This document shows, one piece after another, positions 6,281 to 14,555 of a stretch of DNA of 44,444 nt (positions within the stretch are counted from its first letter, which is position 1; every line of letters starts with the position of its first letter). The position numbers and the translations under genes were made by a program. Below the pieces are notes generated by a model. The model was not told where the DNA came from and ran no database searches. It saw nothing but the letters and a program-made list of their open reading frames with translations. Source of the DNA: JBDRLV01 sp043812755 (GTDB taxonomy: Bacteria; Patescibacteriota; Patescibacteriia; UBA9934; GWF2-40-263); contig JBDRLV010000039.1 in the NCBI GenBank assembly GCA_043812755.1, positions 1 through 44,444 on the forward strand. The letters run 5' to 3'.

Positions 6281-7309
6281 ATGCAGAGTTATATAAACGG
6301 ACAAATTCACGACATACTACTTAAAGCACGAAAACCCGTGTTTATTTCTGATAGAAGAATAGACGGTGATAGTCTAGGGTCTGCTCTTGCGCTTGTTGAT
6401 TATATGAAGCAACACAATGTAAATATTCCTGTTTTTGTACCAGAGCCTGTTCCTGATCAGTATAGAAAATTACCGCATGTTGATAACTGTGTAACAGATA
6501 AAAAGGTTTTTGATGATTCTAACATTGATTTGGTTGTGGTTTTTGATTGCTCAGAAGAGGCGTATGTGCATGAACTTTTGGCTAATTGTTCTTCTTCTCC
6601 TTTTGTAATAAATATTGATCACCATGTTACAAATACTCGCTATGGTGATATGAATCTAGTTGTTACAGATGCCCCTGCTACAGCATTCCTTATTTACCAG
6701 TTTTTTCGTTCTAATAATTTGATTCCAAGCAAACATGCAGCAACTGCACTGTTAACAGGAATTTGTTTTGATACAAACATGTTTTCAAATTCAGCCACAG
6801 ATCAAAAATCTCTGGATGCAGCCTCTGATTTATTAATGTCTGGAGCACGAGCACAGGATGTAATTCGTAGCATGTATAGAAATAAATCAGTCCAGGCTCT
6901 TCGGATGTGGGGAATGGCGCTTGAGAGAATCATTATACATTCAAAAATTGATGCTGCTTCAACATGTATTAAACGAGACGATTTGAAAAAAACAGGCGTG
7001 ACAGATGAAGAAATAGGTGGATTATCGAATTTTCTAAGTTTGGTTTTGAGTACAAAAACAATATTTGTTTTGAAAGAAACAATGGATACCTGTGTAAGTG
7101 TTAGCATGCGGTCATCCGTTTATGATGTTGGGGACTTTGCAAAAACTTGCGGTGGAGGTGGCCACTGTAGAGCAGCTGGTTTTACAATTCCAAACTCAAA
7201 GATAACATGTGGGGAAAATGGGGATTGGGAAGTAGTCGATTCAAACGGAAAAGTGGTATTATGTGAAAACAGTATCAATGAGTATGAATTTTCTAAATTA
7301 TCTAATTAG
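6281..7309 (+). CDS. DHH-family phosphoesterase (NrnA/oligoribonuclease-like)
   Basis: A 342-residue DHH/DHHA1 protein of the family that hydrolyses short oligoribonucleotides, pAp or cyclic-dinucleotide products. Motifs: RRIDGDSLGSALAL (I), VVFDCSE (II), NIDHHVTN (III, the DHH), GICFDTNMFSN (IV), and the DHHA1 glycine motif CGGGGHCRAAGF near the C-terminus. In motif I the usual metal-binding His two or three residues before DGD is replaced (ISDRRIDGDS); metal chelation may be altered. The start at 6281 (MQSYINGQ) is chosen; the upstream in-frame start is TTG. TTGACA (6235-6240) and TATAAC (6256-6261), 15 bp apart, form a plausible promoter. It is followed by clpP after a palindromic spacer. 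Confidence 0.85.
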   Translation: MQSYINGQIHDILLKARKPVFISDRRIDGDSLGSALALVDYMKQHNVNIPVFVPEPVPDQYRKLPHVDNCVTDKKVFDDSNIDLVVVFDCSEEAYVHELLANCSSSPFVINIDHHVTNTRYGDMNLVVTDAPATAFLIYQFFRSNNLIPSKHAATALLTGICFDTNMFSNSATDQKSLDAASDLLMSGARAQDVIRSMYRNKSVQALRMWGMALERIIIHSKIDAASTCIKRDDLKKTGVTDEEIGGLSNFLSLVLSTKTIFVLKETMDTCVSVSMRSSVYDVGDFAKTCGGGGHCRAAGFTIPNSKITCGENGDWEVVDSNGKVVLCENSINEYEFSKLSN

Positions 7310-7315
7310 ATGGCT

Positions 7316-7374
7316 AATTGTTGATTGTTAAATAGTTTTAAACTACACAGCCATTTAACCATTAAACAATTAAG
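7316..7374. repeat. Spacer palindrome before clpP
   Basis: TAATTGTTGATTGTTAAAT pairs imperfectly with ATTTAACCATTAAACAATTA (one-base bulge, two mismatches), around an inner AGTTTTAAACT palindrome. Confidence 0.6.
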
Positions 7375-7384
7375 TGATTTATCT

Positions 7385-7996
7385 ATGACAAACAATCCTT
7401 ACGAAATTAAATCCCAAATTCTTATTCCAACAGTAATTGAAAAAACCAATCAAGGTGAAAGGGTTTATGATATTTATTCAAGGTTATTAAAAGATCGGAT
7501 CATTTTTTTAGGTACTGCAATTGATGACAATGTTGCGAATTTGATAATTGCGCAAATGTTATTTTTGGAAAGTCAGGATAAAACCAAGGATATTAAGCTT
7601 TATATTAATTCTCCTGGAGGCTCTGTAACTGCAGGCCTTGCTGTTTATGATGCTATGCAATATGTAAAATCAGACGTTTCAACTATTTGTGTTGGTATGG
7701 CAGCGTCAATGGCAGCAGTATTATTGGCAGCAGGGGCAAAGGGGAAGAGGTTTTCTTTGCCAAATTCTGAGGTTATGATTCATCAGGTTTTGGGTGGGGT
7801 TCAGGGTCAGGCAACTGATATAAAGATTCATGCTGAGCGAATTCTTCAAATTAAGGACCGTTTAAATGATATTCTTGCCCTCCACACTGGCAACAAAAAA
7901 GAAAAGGTTGGAGAAGATACAGAGCGGGATAATTTTATGGACCCTGAGGATGCTGTAAAATATGGTCTTATTGACCAAGTAATCCACAAGGCATAA
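7385..7996 (+). CDS. clpP: ATP-dependent Clp protease proteolytic subunit
   Basis: Serine peptidase forming the ClpP barrel, fed by Clp ATPases. The 203-residue protein has the catalytic triad S108 (GMAASMA), H133 (MIHQ) and D182 (ERDNFM), the INSPGGSVTAG oxyanion region and the C-terminal EDAVKYGLIDQVI. The start MTNNPYEIKSQ at 7385 is preferred to 7325, whose extra residues come from the palindromic spacer. No Shine-Dalgarno is seen. No Clp ATPase gene lies in the window. Confidence 0.96.
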   Translation: MTNNPYEIKSQILIPTVIEKTNQGERVYDIYSRLLKDRIIFLGTAIDDNVANLIIAQMLFLESQDKTKDIKLYINSPGGSVTAGLAVYDAMQYVKSDVSTICVGMAASMAAVLLAAGAKGKRFSLPNSEVMIHQVLGGVQGQATDIKIHAERILQIKDRLNDILALHTGNKKEKVGEDTERDNFMDPEDAVKYGLIDQVIHKA

Positions 7997-8106
7997 TCCA
8001 CCTTTTGTTGACAAAAAATCTAGTGTATTTAATAGAGTTTTTCGCATTCTTGCATTTTTTGTAAATCTGGTGTAGAATAAAATTAGCAAAAAAGTGGGGG
8101 AAACAC

Positions 8107-8135
8107 TTGACAAGATTGAGTCAATGTGGTAATAT
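8107..8135 (+). promoter_or_regulatory. Promoter of the rod-shaped RNA
   Basis: TTGACA (8107-8112), 17 bp, TAATAT (8130-8135), the same boxes and spacing as the recombinase promoter. A 10-bp inverted repeat (AAACACTTGA 8101-8110, TCAAGTGTTT 8155-8164) brackets it. Confidence 0.7.
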
Positions 8136-8141
8136 TTGTTG

Positions 8142-8312
8142 TTACACAAGAGAATCAAGTGTTTTTTAATGAGCAAAAAAACCGTTGCTGAGAGATATCT
8201 GCAGGCACGACAAGCATGGGATTTCACTGATGGAAATATCAGGTCTTACGACTCGATACCTTCCGTTGATGAAATTTCTTGCCTGCAGGTATCTACTAAC
8301 AACGGTTTTTTG
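8142..8312 (+). ncRNA. Candidate structured RNA, about 170 nt, 6S-like rod
   Basis: Downstream of a strong promoter, 8182-8207 pairs with 8280-8305 in a long closing stem with one small internal loop, extended by an A-run/T-run (8175-8181 with 8306-8311). Inside, 8218-8233 can pair over about 16 positions with 8263-8278, allowing G-U pairs. A ten-base unpaired stretch (8208-8217) on the 5' side makes a bubble. The end is a T-run, so the closing stem doubles as a terminator. Length, rod shape and bubble recall 6S RNA, but no family consensus was checked. An ORF of 51 codons (8169-8324) spans it with no ribosome site; I read it as incidental. Confidence 0.5.
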
Positions 8313-8445
8313 TTTTGTAAATGAATTGTTTTTAGGATGCTAGGTATACGAAAACTAATTTTAATTTGTGTTATGTTTGCAATCCCTTGTTTGCATCTTA
8401 TCTTGTTTAAAAAACATAGCAAGAGCAAATGTGGATAAATATATT

Positions 8446-10326
8446 TTACTCCACTGTGTCAGAGTAAATTTTATCATCAGATTTTATCTCTTCAACACCA
8501 ATAAGACAAATTTTTGGCAGTGGTCTGTAATGAGATTCAAAAAGTTGTTTTTCTATTGTGCCATTGGGCCTTACAAGATTATATGTAAAACTTGCATCTG
8601 CGCCAACATGTGCGCCTTGGCACTTTTCTTCCCCTGGTTCAAGATCAATTGTTTCAATATAAATTGGTTCTCCCACGCCAAACCACTCTAATACAATCGG
8701 TGGGGTATATGAACCTTTTCTTCCATCAGCTGTTCCCCAAAAAGTAAACTGTAGTTGAGAAATATCTTCAATGACTTCTGCTTGGAAAAGAATATGATTC
8801 CCAGTGTCGTTTAAAAATTTAAAATCAGGTGCAGGATCATAAATAGTAGCATCTGTTCCAGGATTGCCATTTGATGGATCATTATAATATGAAACAACTA
8901 AAGAATGATTTCTGCGATCAACAATTGGTAGCCCAGAATTCATTGCTGTTCTAAATGTTGTTGTTCCAATTTGACACAGACCACCTCCTAATTCTGGTTC
9001 AATTTTATCTCCTTTAATTACCAATTCGTTAAGGTAACCATTTTCTTTTGTAAAAGGTTTAAGGGCGTTTAAAAGTGAGAATTCTTCACCAGGAGCTATG
9101 ATAAGACCATTTAATAGTTTTGCACCGTTCTTTATATTTTTTATTCTGTTTTGAGGACTTCCCTTGAAATTTGATACACCTGTTCCCAAAGCTTCAACAA
9201 TTCCAATATTATTAACTTCAGAAACGGGAACATTTGGTTCTATCCATTCAACAACTAACTCTATAGCATTGGTTGGTTCAGAATTATTGATAGCCGAAAT
9301 AATGTTATCAAGTGTGGTCTGTACGTCGATTTTGATTCCAGGCTTACTTAAAGTGAAGTTTACTGCTTTACCATTTTTTATTTCAAAGGTTGCATCAGTT
9401 GCCGGTTTTTCAATCTTCTCAATAATAGGATTAATAAAATTTTCAAATTCTGAATCATCTATTGAAATACTACCCTGTTCAGAGGCGGGGATAAGCATAT
9501 TAATTATTTGGTCTTGAGATATTGTCCATGATCCATAAAATATATTGTTTTCTTTCCACTCAATCGTATACGGAGCATTTTTTACTGCGATGAGTGCTTG
9601 CTGTTTTGAATACCGTGCAAAAGACTTTTGTATGGTCGGCTGGGCTGTTTGTGTTGAGATAACAATTGAGGAATCGTTGAGATTTTCAAGTTGCGTTAAA
9701 AGAGTGTTTAAAAATTCTGTTTTATCAAACGCAATTCCTTCTTTCTCATCTGTTATTGAGACATCCCATTCTTGAGAGTCATTTTGGAAGAATTTATATC
9801 CAGCATTTTGTGGTGGTGTTTCTGTGCCGGGAAATAATTTCCCGAGATTTGCTAATAAATTATCTTCAACTAATTCAGTTGGTAATTTTAATTTGGTTTT
9901 GCGTACAGAAGCATTGAGGATTTTAACATTATCAATAAAGAAATTATTATCATGATGGATTTGTTTTGCATCCTCAAGTGTATCCTTAATAGAAAATCTA
10001 ACATTATCAATTACATCAGTACCAATAACTGTTGATAGTTCAAGTTTTTGAATTATTGAATTATCTGTAACTTCAATACCGTTTTGTAATATATTATCAA
10101 TGTGCTTTTGTATTGTTGTATTCGCTGATTCTGGGTCAAGGCCACCTATTTGAACACTACCAACCCAAACGTTTGGTGCAATTCGTCCTTTAAATTGCTG
10201 AGCCCAAATAGAAATTACTGCAAAACAAAGAAGCAAAACTACAATAAGTATTGAAAAAATCAATAGTAATGTTGTTTTTATTTTGCTTGGTTTTGGCTTA
10301 AGCGTTATGACCTGATCAATATTCAT
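8446..10326 (-). CDS. VanW/YoaR-family envelope protein
   Basis: A 626-residue membrane-anchored extracellular protein. A short basic N-terminus precedes one transmembrane helix (about 19-42, LLLIFSILIVVLLLCFAV). Two to three repeats of the YoaR/PG_binding_4 type follow (about 50-370), then a VanW domain (about 378-510) with its conserved GGGLCQIGTTTFRTA and NHSLVVSYY segments. The C-terminal beta-rich segment (about 535-610) resembles a G5-like domain. VanW-domain proteins are associated with cell-wall functions, but the biochemical role is unknown. It is the last gene of a leftward group with hsp20 and a membrane protein. Confidence 0.85.
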   Translation of the reverse strand: MNIDQVITLKPKPSKIKTTLLLIFSILIVVLLLCFAVISIWAQQFKGRIAPNVWVGSVQIGGLDPESANTTIQKHIDNILQNGIEVTDNSIIQKLELSTVIGTDVIDNVRFSIKDTLEDAKQIHHDNNFFIDNVKILNASVRKTKLKLPTELVEDNLLANLGKLFPGTETPPQNAGYKFFQNDSQEWDVSITDEKEGIAFDKTEFLNTLLTQLENLNDSSIVISTQTAQPTIQKSFARYSKQQALIAVKNAPYTIEWKENNIFYGSWTISQDQIINMLIPASEQGSISIDDSEFENFINPIIEKIEKPATDATFEIKNGKAVNFTLSKPGIKIDVQTTLDNIISAINNSEPTNAIELVVEWIEPNVPVSEVNNIGIVEALGTGVSNFKGSPQNRIKNIKNGAKLLNGLIIAPGEEFSLLNALKPFTKENGYLNELVIKGDKIEPELGGGLCQIGTTTFRTAMNSGLPIVDRRNHSLVVSYYNDPSNGNPGTDATIYDPAPDFKFLNDTGNHILFQAEVIEDISQLQFTFWGTADGRKGSYTPPIVLEWFGVGEPIYIETIDLEPGEEKCQGAHVGADASFTYNLVRPNGTIEKQLFESHYRPLPKICLIGVEEIKSDDKIYSDTVE

Positions 10327-10363
10327 ACAAGGCTGGTAATAACAGTGGCAATACCCCTGTTAT

Positions 10364-10759
10364 TTAATCTACTTCTGTTATTGGGATACGAGACAGAGAA
10401 TCTGATTTTGTAAGGGTAATTGTTAGAATTCCATCTTTAAATTTTGCATCAACACTCTGTGTGTTTACTGTTTGTGGTAAAACAATTGATCTTGAAAATT
10501 TCCCCCAGAAACATTCTTGGATATGTGCAACTTCGTTTTTTTGTGAATCACATTGATTTCTTTCTCCGCGAATTGTGATTGTGTCAGTGGTTACGCTAAT
10601 ATCAATATCCTCAGGTTTTACCCCAGCAACAACAGAACGAATAATTATCGAGTCATTTGTTTCTGATACATCAACAGAAAGTTGTCCTTCAATATCACTT
10701 AGCCATTTATCTGAATCGAGTGTGTTTGTATCTTGGTTGTCAATATCTTCCCAATTCAT
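10364..10759 (-). CDS. Small heat-shock protein (Hsp20/alpha-crystallin)
   Basis: A 131-residue ATP-independent chaperone. The alpha-crystallin domain covers about residues 28-125, with the conserved AGVKPEDIDISV, ITIRGER and the C-terminal FKDGILTITLTK strand. An I-x-I-type anchoring motif (IPI) follows near the end. A short acidic N-terminal arm precedes it. It starts 4 bp after the upstream membrane-protein gene ends, so the two are probably co-transcribed. Confidence 0.9.
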   Translation of the reverse strand: MNWEDIDNQDTNTLDSDKWLSDIEGQLSVDVSETNDSIIIRSVVAGVKPEDIDISVTTDTITIRGERNQCDSQKNEVAHIQECFWGKFSRSIVLPQTVNTQSVDAKFKDGILTITLTKSDSLSRIPITEVD

Positions 10760-10763
10760 AGTA

Positions 10764-11456
10764 TTAATTTAATTTCCAATTACGAACATATTCATACAAG
10801 GGGCCAACTGTAAAACCAACAACCCCAGCCCATAAGATTTCAAGAAGAGGTATTCCACCTAAGACTAATCCATACGCATCATCGAATTGCCAAAAAATAG
10901 CAGCTGCCTGCGGGTATAGACGCACAAAAAATAGCTGTTCTATAAGAAAAACCAAAATCGCTATAATGAGTCCGGAAAAAAGGGCATTGTATAAAAGATC
11001 CTTTCTATCAGCGATTATGTATATCCCGATCATTACTCCACCAATTACGAACGCTGTAACAGAAGTCACTGCAAAAAGAATTAAAGAAAGCAGTGAAACA
11101 AAAATCCAGAGTGAAAATATTATTAATAAATGTGTGCCCCAATGAAGTGCGGGGTTTTGAATTTTGTGTCTTGCTCTGCCAACTGGTTTTGCTTGTTTGC
11201 CAAGAAGGGCTTGGTAAGCAACAGCTGCTAAGCCAAAAAGCGAAAAGGCAAAAAGTAAATCTTCAATACCAATAGATGCTGCTAGTCCAAGATATGATGC
11301 TCTATAATCTTGATGAGCAAGGTAAAGTGCACCTGGTGAAAGGATGAGTCCAATGAAACTCATTAAAATTTGTTCTTTTCGTGTCAGCTTTGACAGGAAG
11401 AAAACAACCAACCAAATTATAAACAGAATGATTGATACCGTGAGAAATGGAGGCAT
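10764..11456 (-). CDS. Polytopic membrane protein, possibly lycopene-cyclase-domain-like
   Basis: A 230-residue protein with about seven hydrophobic helices. Two motifs of the form I-x-x-(E)-D/E-hydrophobic are visible: GIEDLLFAFSLFGLAA in the first half and GGIPLLEILWAGVVGF near the end. Paired motifs of this kind occur in the heterodimeric-type lycopene cyclase domain, but no other carotenoid gene is here and the match is weak. It heads the leftward group with hsp20 and the VanW protein; its own leader is a long palindromic spacer. Confidence 0.6.
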   Translation of the reverse strand: MPPFLTVSIILFIIWLVVFFLSKLTRKEQILMSFIGLILSPGALYLAHQDYRASYLGLAASIGIEDLLFAFSLFGLAAVAYQALLGKQAKPVGRARHKIQNPALHWGTHLLIIFSLWIFVSLLSLILFAVTSVTAFVIGGVMIGIYIIADRKDLLYNALFSGLIIAILVFLIEQLFFVRLYPQAAAIFWQFDDAYGLVLGGIPLLEILWAGVVGFTVGPLYEYVRNWKLN

Positions 11457-11461
11457 ATAGT

Positions 11462-11580
11462 TTTAGTCGTTAATGATGTTTAAATTGTTAAAAGCGTTAA
11501 AGATGTTTAGTGGTAAATCGGATAAACGATTTTAACAAACACAGTGATTAAACATTTTAAACCCTAAAACAATTTTAACA
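11462..11580. repeat. Long imperfect spacer palindrome of TGTTTAA/GTTAAA iterations
   Basis: The left half (11465-11515) and the complement of the right half (11530-11580) are similar along most of their length; all units are degenerate GTTTAA/GTTAAAA iterations. It lies between two divergent genes. Confidence 0.55.
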
Positions 11581-11588
11581 CTTAATCC

Positions 11589-11594
11589 TTGACA
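11589..11594 (+). promoter_or_regulatory. -35 box of the 11647 gene
   Basis: TTGACA at 11589-11594. The -10 box is unclear (TAACGT at 16 bp is the best nearby). An AAAGGAGG ribosome site lies at 11633-11640, six bases before the ATG. Confidence 0.4.
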
Positions 11595-11646
11595 AATCCA
11601 TAGTTTTTGTTAACGTAGTAAATGTTCTTTATAAAGGAGGTAGCAA

Positions 11647-12303
11647 ATGTCACTTGATGCTGAGGCTGGGCTTGGTCTTGTAAACGCACTTCGTGATAGC
11701 ATTCGTGAACATGGTGGAGATCCAAGAATACTGTTGTCAGTCCATGAAGACAAACTGCTTATGAGCAGATGCGCTAAATTGGCGCTTGGTATTTGGGCAG
11801 AGCTTGTGATGGAGTATCATCCGTCTGCCTGCACTCTCAAGGCTCTCAGAGGGGCCGGGATTTCAGTTGATCTGGATACCAGAGTACTTAGAAATGTTTG
11901 GAAACAGGAAAAGCAACCTGCTGGAGTTCGTTCAGTAGTGCTTTTTCGTGATTTGCGTCCAAAGGCCATTGATATATGGCCTAAGCTTGAAAGGTTGGGC
12001 TTGCGTTCAGCAACTATGCTTGAGTTTTGTATTTTTGCAATGCAGTATCCTGAGGAAGTATTGCATCATGCAATTTACACCTTTGGGTATCTGGGTGGGT
12101 TTGAGAAAGACACCGAAGATGTTGCCAGGCATTCGCTGAGACACCAGTTTCCAGTTTTGTATCACGATGATCAAAGAGGAATCGTGCTTGGTAAAATGGT
12201 AGGTAGCACTTCCAGAGAAATAAAGGTTTTTCCAGGTGACTATGCAAACGCTCGATCAAGCGGTGACCCATGTCTTCTGGCTGTGCGCCTTGATGATGCT
12301 TAA
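11647..12303 (+). CDS. Hypothetical soluble protein, 218 residues
   Basis: I do not recognise a family. There is no signal peptide or membrane segment, and composition is that of a mixed alpha/beta globular protein with several Trp/Tyr/His clusters (LHHAIYTFGYLGGF). A strong AAAGGAGG ribosome site precedes the ATG and an isolated terminator follows, so it is a single-gene unit. It is the first of the accessory genes, which differ from the housekeeping genes in having strong ribosome sites and higher GC. Confidence 0.75.
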   Translation: MSLDAEAGLGLVNALRDSIREHGGDPRILLSVHEDKLLMSRCAKLALGIWAELVMEYHPSACTLKALRGAGISVDLDTRVLRNVWKQEKQPAGVRSVVLFRDLRPKAIDIWPKLERLGLRSATMLEFCIFAMQYPEEVLHHAIYTFGYLGGFEKDTEDVARHSLRHQFPVLYHDDQRGIVLGKMVGSTSREIKVFPGDYANARSSGDPCLLAVRLDDA

Positions 12304-12327
12304 GAAGCTGCTTGAAAAGGCAATCGT

Positions 12328-12365
12328 GAGGTATGTGTTTGAAACATAACACACACCTCTTTTTT
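12328..12365 (+). terminator. Terminator of the 11647 gene
   Basis: GAGGTATGTGTT (12328-12339) pairs with AACACACACCTC (12348-12359, one G-T type mismatch) followed by T6. Confidence 0.8.
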
Positions 12366-12375
12366 ATTTGCAATT

Positions 12376-12400
12376 AAAAAAGGGTTCTGTAAAGAACCCT
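12376..12400 (-). terminator. Terminator of the lipoprotein gene
   Basis: AGGGTTCT/AGAACCCT stem (12381-12388/12393-12400), T-run on the minus strand at 12380-12376. Confidence 0.8.
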
Positions 12401-12413
12401 ACGATGTTGTTTT

Positions 12414-13481
12414 CTATTCGACTGCCATGAACTCGTCCAAACGTGCGACATACATTTTACCAAGAACAAGGCCCTTGGTTTTTGCAATCTCGCGACGGGA
12501 CTCTTGGCCCCAGCCTTGAGCCACATCCACGAAGCCGAGCTTGAACGCAGTGGACACAATCCAGAAGCGCACCAGTGCTGCTGTCTTCTGGCCATTTGTG
12601 CCACGCAGTTTGTAAGAGCGAAACAGATTGGGGATTGGCTCTCCTTCAACAAGTGCATACTGGGCTTCAAGCGTATCACCTGCGCCTGGGCCAACACTGC
12701 TTGCTTTCCAGAGCGCTGAGAGAATGCGCCTGACAACCTCTTCGTGGCCTTTGGCTACCTCAGGCAACCAGCGCAGAACCCAGTCCATGAAGACTCGACC
12801 TGTCTGCTCATCATCCACAATCCCTGCAATCAGGTCAGTTGTGTTTCCACCGTCTCGTGGCACAATGCTGTCAGCGATGGGTGAAATCTGCCAGAGCGAG
12901 CCTTGAATCAGATGCTCGTAAACAAGCTCCAGAGTCTTGTCCTCAAGAGCATCTGCTTGAGTGCCTGCAAGATCGCGCTTGATGAGTGCGAGCTTCTGGC
13001 CAAAGAGTACTGCACCAAGGCGCCAGTCGCCACTGTATGACCATGTGCGATTGTATGTTGCAGTTGCCTCAGGGCGCACTTCACAAAGTGGATCATTGAA
13101 ATATACCACCACTTTGTACACAGACTCCTTAACAACCACCTTTATTGAAGGGAAATCAGGCAACTGTGGGGCTGATGGAATTTTCTTTGAGCTTGCGTCA
13201 AGACCTTCAAAGAAAGTGTCAACGCGTCGTGCGTTTGCAACAGAGTCGCGCGCGCGGCCTGCGATTTCTTCCTCTACAGTTTGGATTTCCATGGGCCCTT
13301 GAGGATTTTCGCGGATGAATTCCAAAGTGCAGGTTTCTGCAGTTGGAACACTGGCCCGGATTTCCTCAGCACGCCCTTGCGAGAGCCCTGGATTCGGTTC
13401 TGGTGTTTGTTCTTGCACACTTGCGCATGAACACACCCACAAAAGAACTACCACAGAAAAAAGTTGTTTCGCTGTTTTCAT
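12414..13481 (-). CDS. Putative lipoprotein with the shared C-terminal domain
   Basis: A 355-residue exported protein. The N-terminus MKTAKQLFSVVVLLWVCSC is a lipoprotein-type signal, with lipobox VCSC and the lipidated Cys at about 19, then a low-complexity Glu/Pro linker. The middle (about 45-215) is unrecognised. The last 130 residues contain DEQTGRVFMDWVLRW...VRRILSAL and ALVRFWIVSTAFKLGF...GW. The same pattern is present in the proteins at 13621-14382 and 14556-17927, which I read as one homologous domain (see findings). Strong GGAGGT ribosome site five bases before the ATG; own promoter with TAAGTT as -10, as for the 14556-17927 gene. Confidence 0.75.
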   Translation of the reverse strand: MKTAKQLFSVVVLLWVCSCASVQEQTPEPNPGLSQGRAEEIRASVPTAETCTLEFIRENPQGPMEIQTVEEEIAGRARDSVANARRVDTFFEGLDASSKKIPSAPQLPDFPSIKVVVKESVYKVVVYFNDPLCEVRPEATATYNRTWSYSGDWRLGAVLFGQKLALIKRDLAGTQADALEDKTLELVYEHLIQGSLWQISPIADSIVPRDGGNTTDLIAGIVDDEQTGRVFMDWVLRWLPEVAKGHEEVVRRILSALWKASSVGPGAGDTLEAQYALVEGEPIPNLFRSYKLRGTNGQKTAALVRFWIVSTAFKLGFVDVAQGWGQESRREIAKTKGLVLGKMYVARLDEFMAVE

Positions 13482-13550
13482 CTTTACCTCCAGTTATTCA
13501 CCTCATAAGGTGGTTTTGGCACTTCAGACACATCTAACATCTGATGGACT

Positions 13551-13579
13551 AACTTAATCTAAATTGATGGTTTTGTCAA
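13551..13579 (-). promoter_or_regulatory. Promoter of the lipoprotein gene
   Basis: TTGACA (13579-13574), 17 bp, TAAGTT (13556-13551). The same unusual -10 with the same spacing precedes the MopE-like gene. Confidence 0.6.
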
Positions 13580-13584
13580 GTATT

Positions 13585-13608
13585 AAAAAGGCCCCTTCTC
13601 AAAGAGGC
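13585..13608 (-). terminator. Terminator of the two-helix membrane-protein gene
   Basis: GCCTCTT/AAGGGGC stem (13608-13602 with 13597-13591) and a T5 tract on the minus strand. Confidence 0.7.
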
Positions 13609-13620
13609 TCTAAAGAAATG

Positions 13621-14382
13621 TTATTTTTTGACGATTTTTTCAAGCTTTTCCCTGTACATCTGTTCGTAGGCAGGGTCTGTGTCGTCAAGAATGGTAAGGA
13701 TCTGTTGTGCCCAAGGCTTGAGATTTCCAACCTTTAGGCGATAGGCAAATTGCAACAGCCAAAATCGATAGACAACGATTTCGGTTTTGCCATTTGCCCT
13801 GAAACGCTCAACAAAGAACTCTTGGGTTCTGTTGCCAGCAAAGTCGCACTTCTTTTCTACACACTTATCAAAGTGGATGCTGTCTAGATTATTGGCGATC
13901 TTGACTACAAGCCCACCAAGATATTCTTTTTGCAGATCATCAAGCTGTTGGATTGGGAATCGAGAAATCCACTGTCCAAGCTCTTTGATCTTGCGTTCAT
14001 CACCAGCAGCCCGATCAACAGACATTGCGATTGTTGTTTCCAGATTTTCTGAGATGTCGCGAGGAATTGAGTAGGTGCAGTCTCCGCCTAACCAATCATA
14101 GACTTTTACAGAAGTACTTGGAACCCAATCGAACCCACCAAAATACCAGCCAACAATGCATGTAATAGTGAGGACCACAGTTGCCCACATGCCCTTTCTT
14201 GCTGGCCAAGTCAGCAGAAGCAAGAGCTTCCAGAGACCATGGTACAAGAGAATGACAAGTGGCCAGCCAATTAAGTATCTGAGTGCCCAGTGTCTTTCAT
14301 TGCTGACGAGAGGTTCCAAGAATCCATAGCTGTGCTTATCGTCGCTATTTTTCGGTCCTGGCGTCAGGTTTATCTTTAGCAT
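13621..14382 (-). CDS. Two-helix membrane protein with the shared C-terminal domain
   Basis: A 253-residue protein. Two transmembrane helices (about 36-60 and 64-86) are separated by a positively charged turn (PARKG), which predicts both ends outside the cytoplasm. The rest (about 90-253) holds a helical region (DERKIKELGQWISRF) followed by VVYRFWLLQFAYRL and KPWAQQIL. It matches the C-terminal domain of the lipoprotein at 12414-13481 and of the MopE-like protein at 14556-17927. A Cys-rich insert (CVEKKCDF) lies between the two conserved blocks. GGAGGTGA ribosome site. No enzyme motif is seen. Confidence 0.75.
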   Translation of the reverse strand: MLKINLTPGPKNSDDKHSYGFLEPLVSNERHWALRYLIGWPLVILLYHGLWKLLLLLTWPARKGMWATVVLTITCIVGWYFGGFDWVPSTSVKVYDWLGGDCTYSIPRDISENLETTIAMSVDRAAGDERKIKELGQWISRFPIQQLDDLQKEYLGGLVVKIANNLDSIHFDKCVEKKCDFAGNRTQEFFVERFRANGKTEIVVYRFWLLQFAYRLKVGNLKPWAQQILTILDDTDPAYEQMYREKLEKIVKK

Positions 14383-14441
14383 TTTTCACCTCCAGATGAA
14401 AAAAAGGTTTACTCTCAAAGTCATTACAAACTGGACATTAG

Positions 14442-14470
14442 AGACTATCTTATATTGCAGTTTTTGTCAA
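14442..14470 (-). promoter_or_regulatory. Promoter of the two-helix membrane-protein gene
   Basis: TTGACA (14470-14465), 17 bp, weak -10 TAGTCT (14447-14442). Confidence 0.45.
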
Positions 14471-14489
14471 GTAATTATATATAATTTTT

Positions 14490-14519
14490 CCGGTTCCCGG
14501 TACCGGTACCGGGAACCGG
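14490..14519. repeat. Perfect 30-bp palindrome
   Basis: CCGGTTCCCGGTACC followed by its exact reverse complement; no loop. It lies between two genes of the envelope cluster, just beyond the MopE-like gene's terminator. Confidence 0.9.
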
Positions 14520-14522
14520 ATT

Positions 14523-14546
14523 AAAAAAAGCCTGGGGTTCCAGGCT
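14523..14546 (-). terminator. Terminator of the MopE-like gene
   Basis: AGCCTGG/CCAGGCT stem (14529-14535/14540-14546) with a T6 tract on the minus strand. Confidence 0.8.
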
Positions 14547-14555
14547 TAGCTAGCA

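Noticed and set aside
8136..8324. Open frame of 51-62 codons between clpP and the VanW gene
   Set aside because: It spans the whole rod-shaped hairpin, has no ribosome site, and its codons are dictated by the palindrome; read as incidental to the RNA.
8326..8445. Additional small gene after the rod RNA
   Set aside because: No credible frame or signal; nothing assigned.
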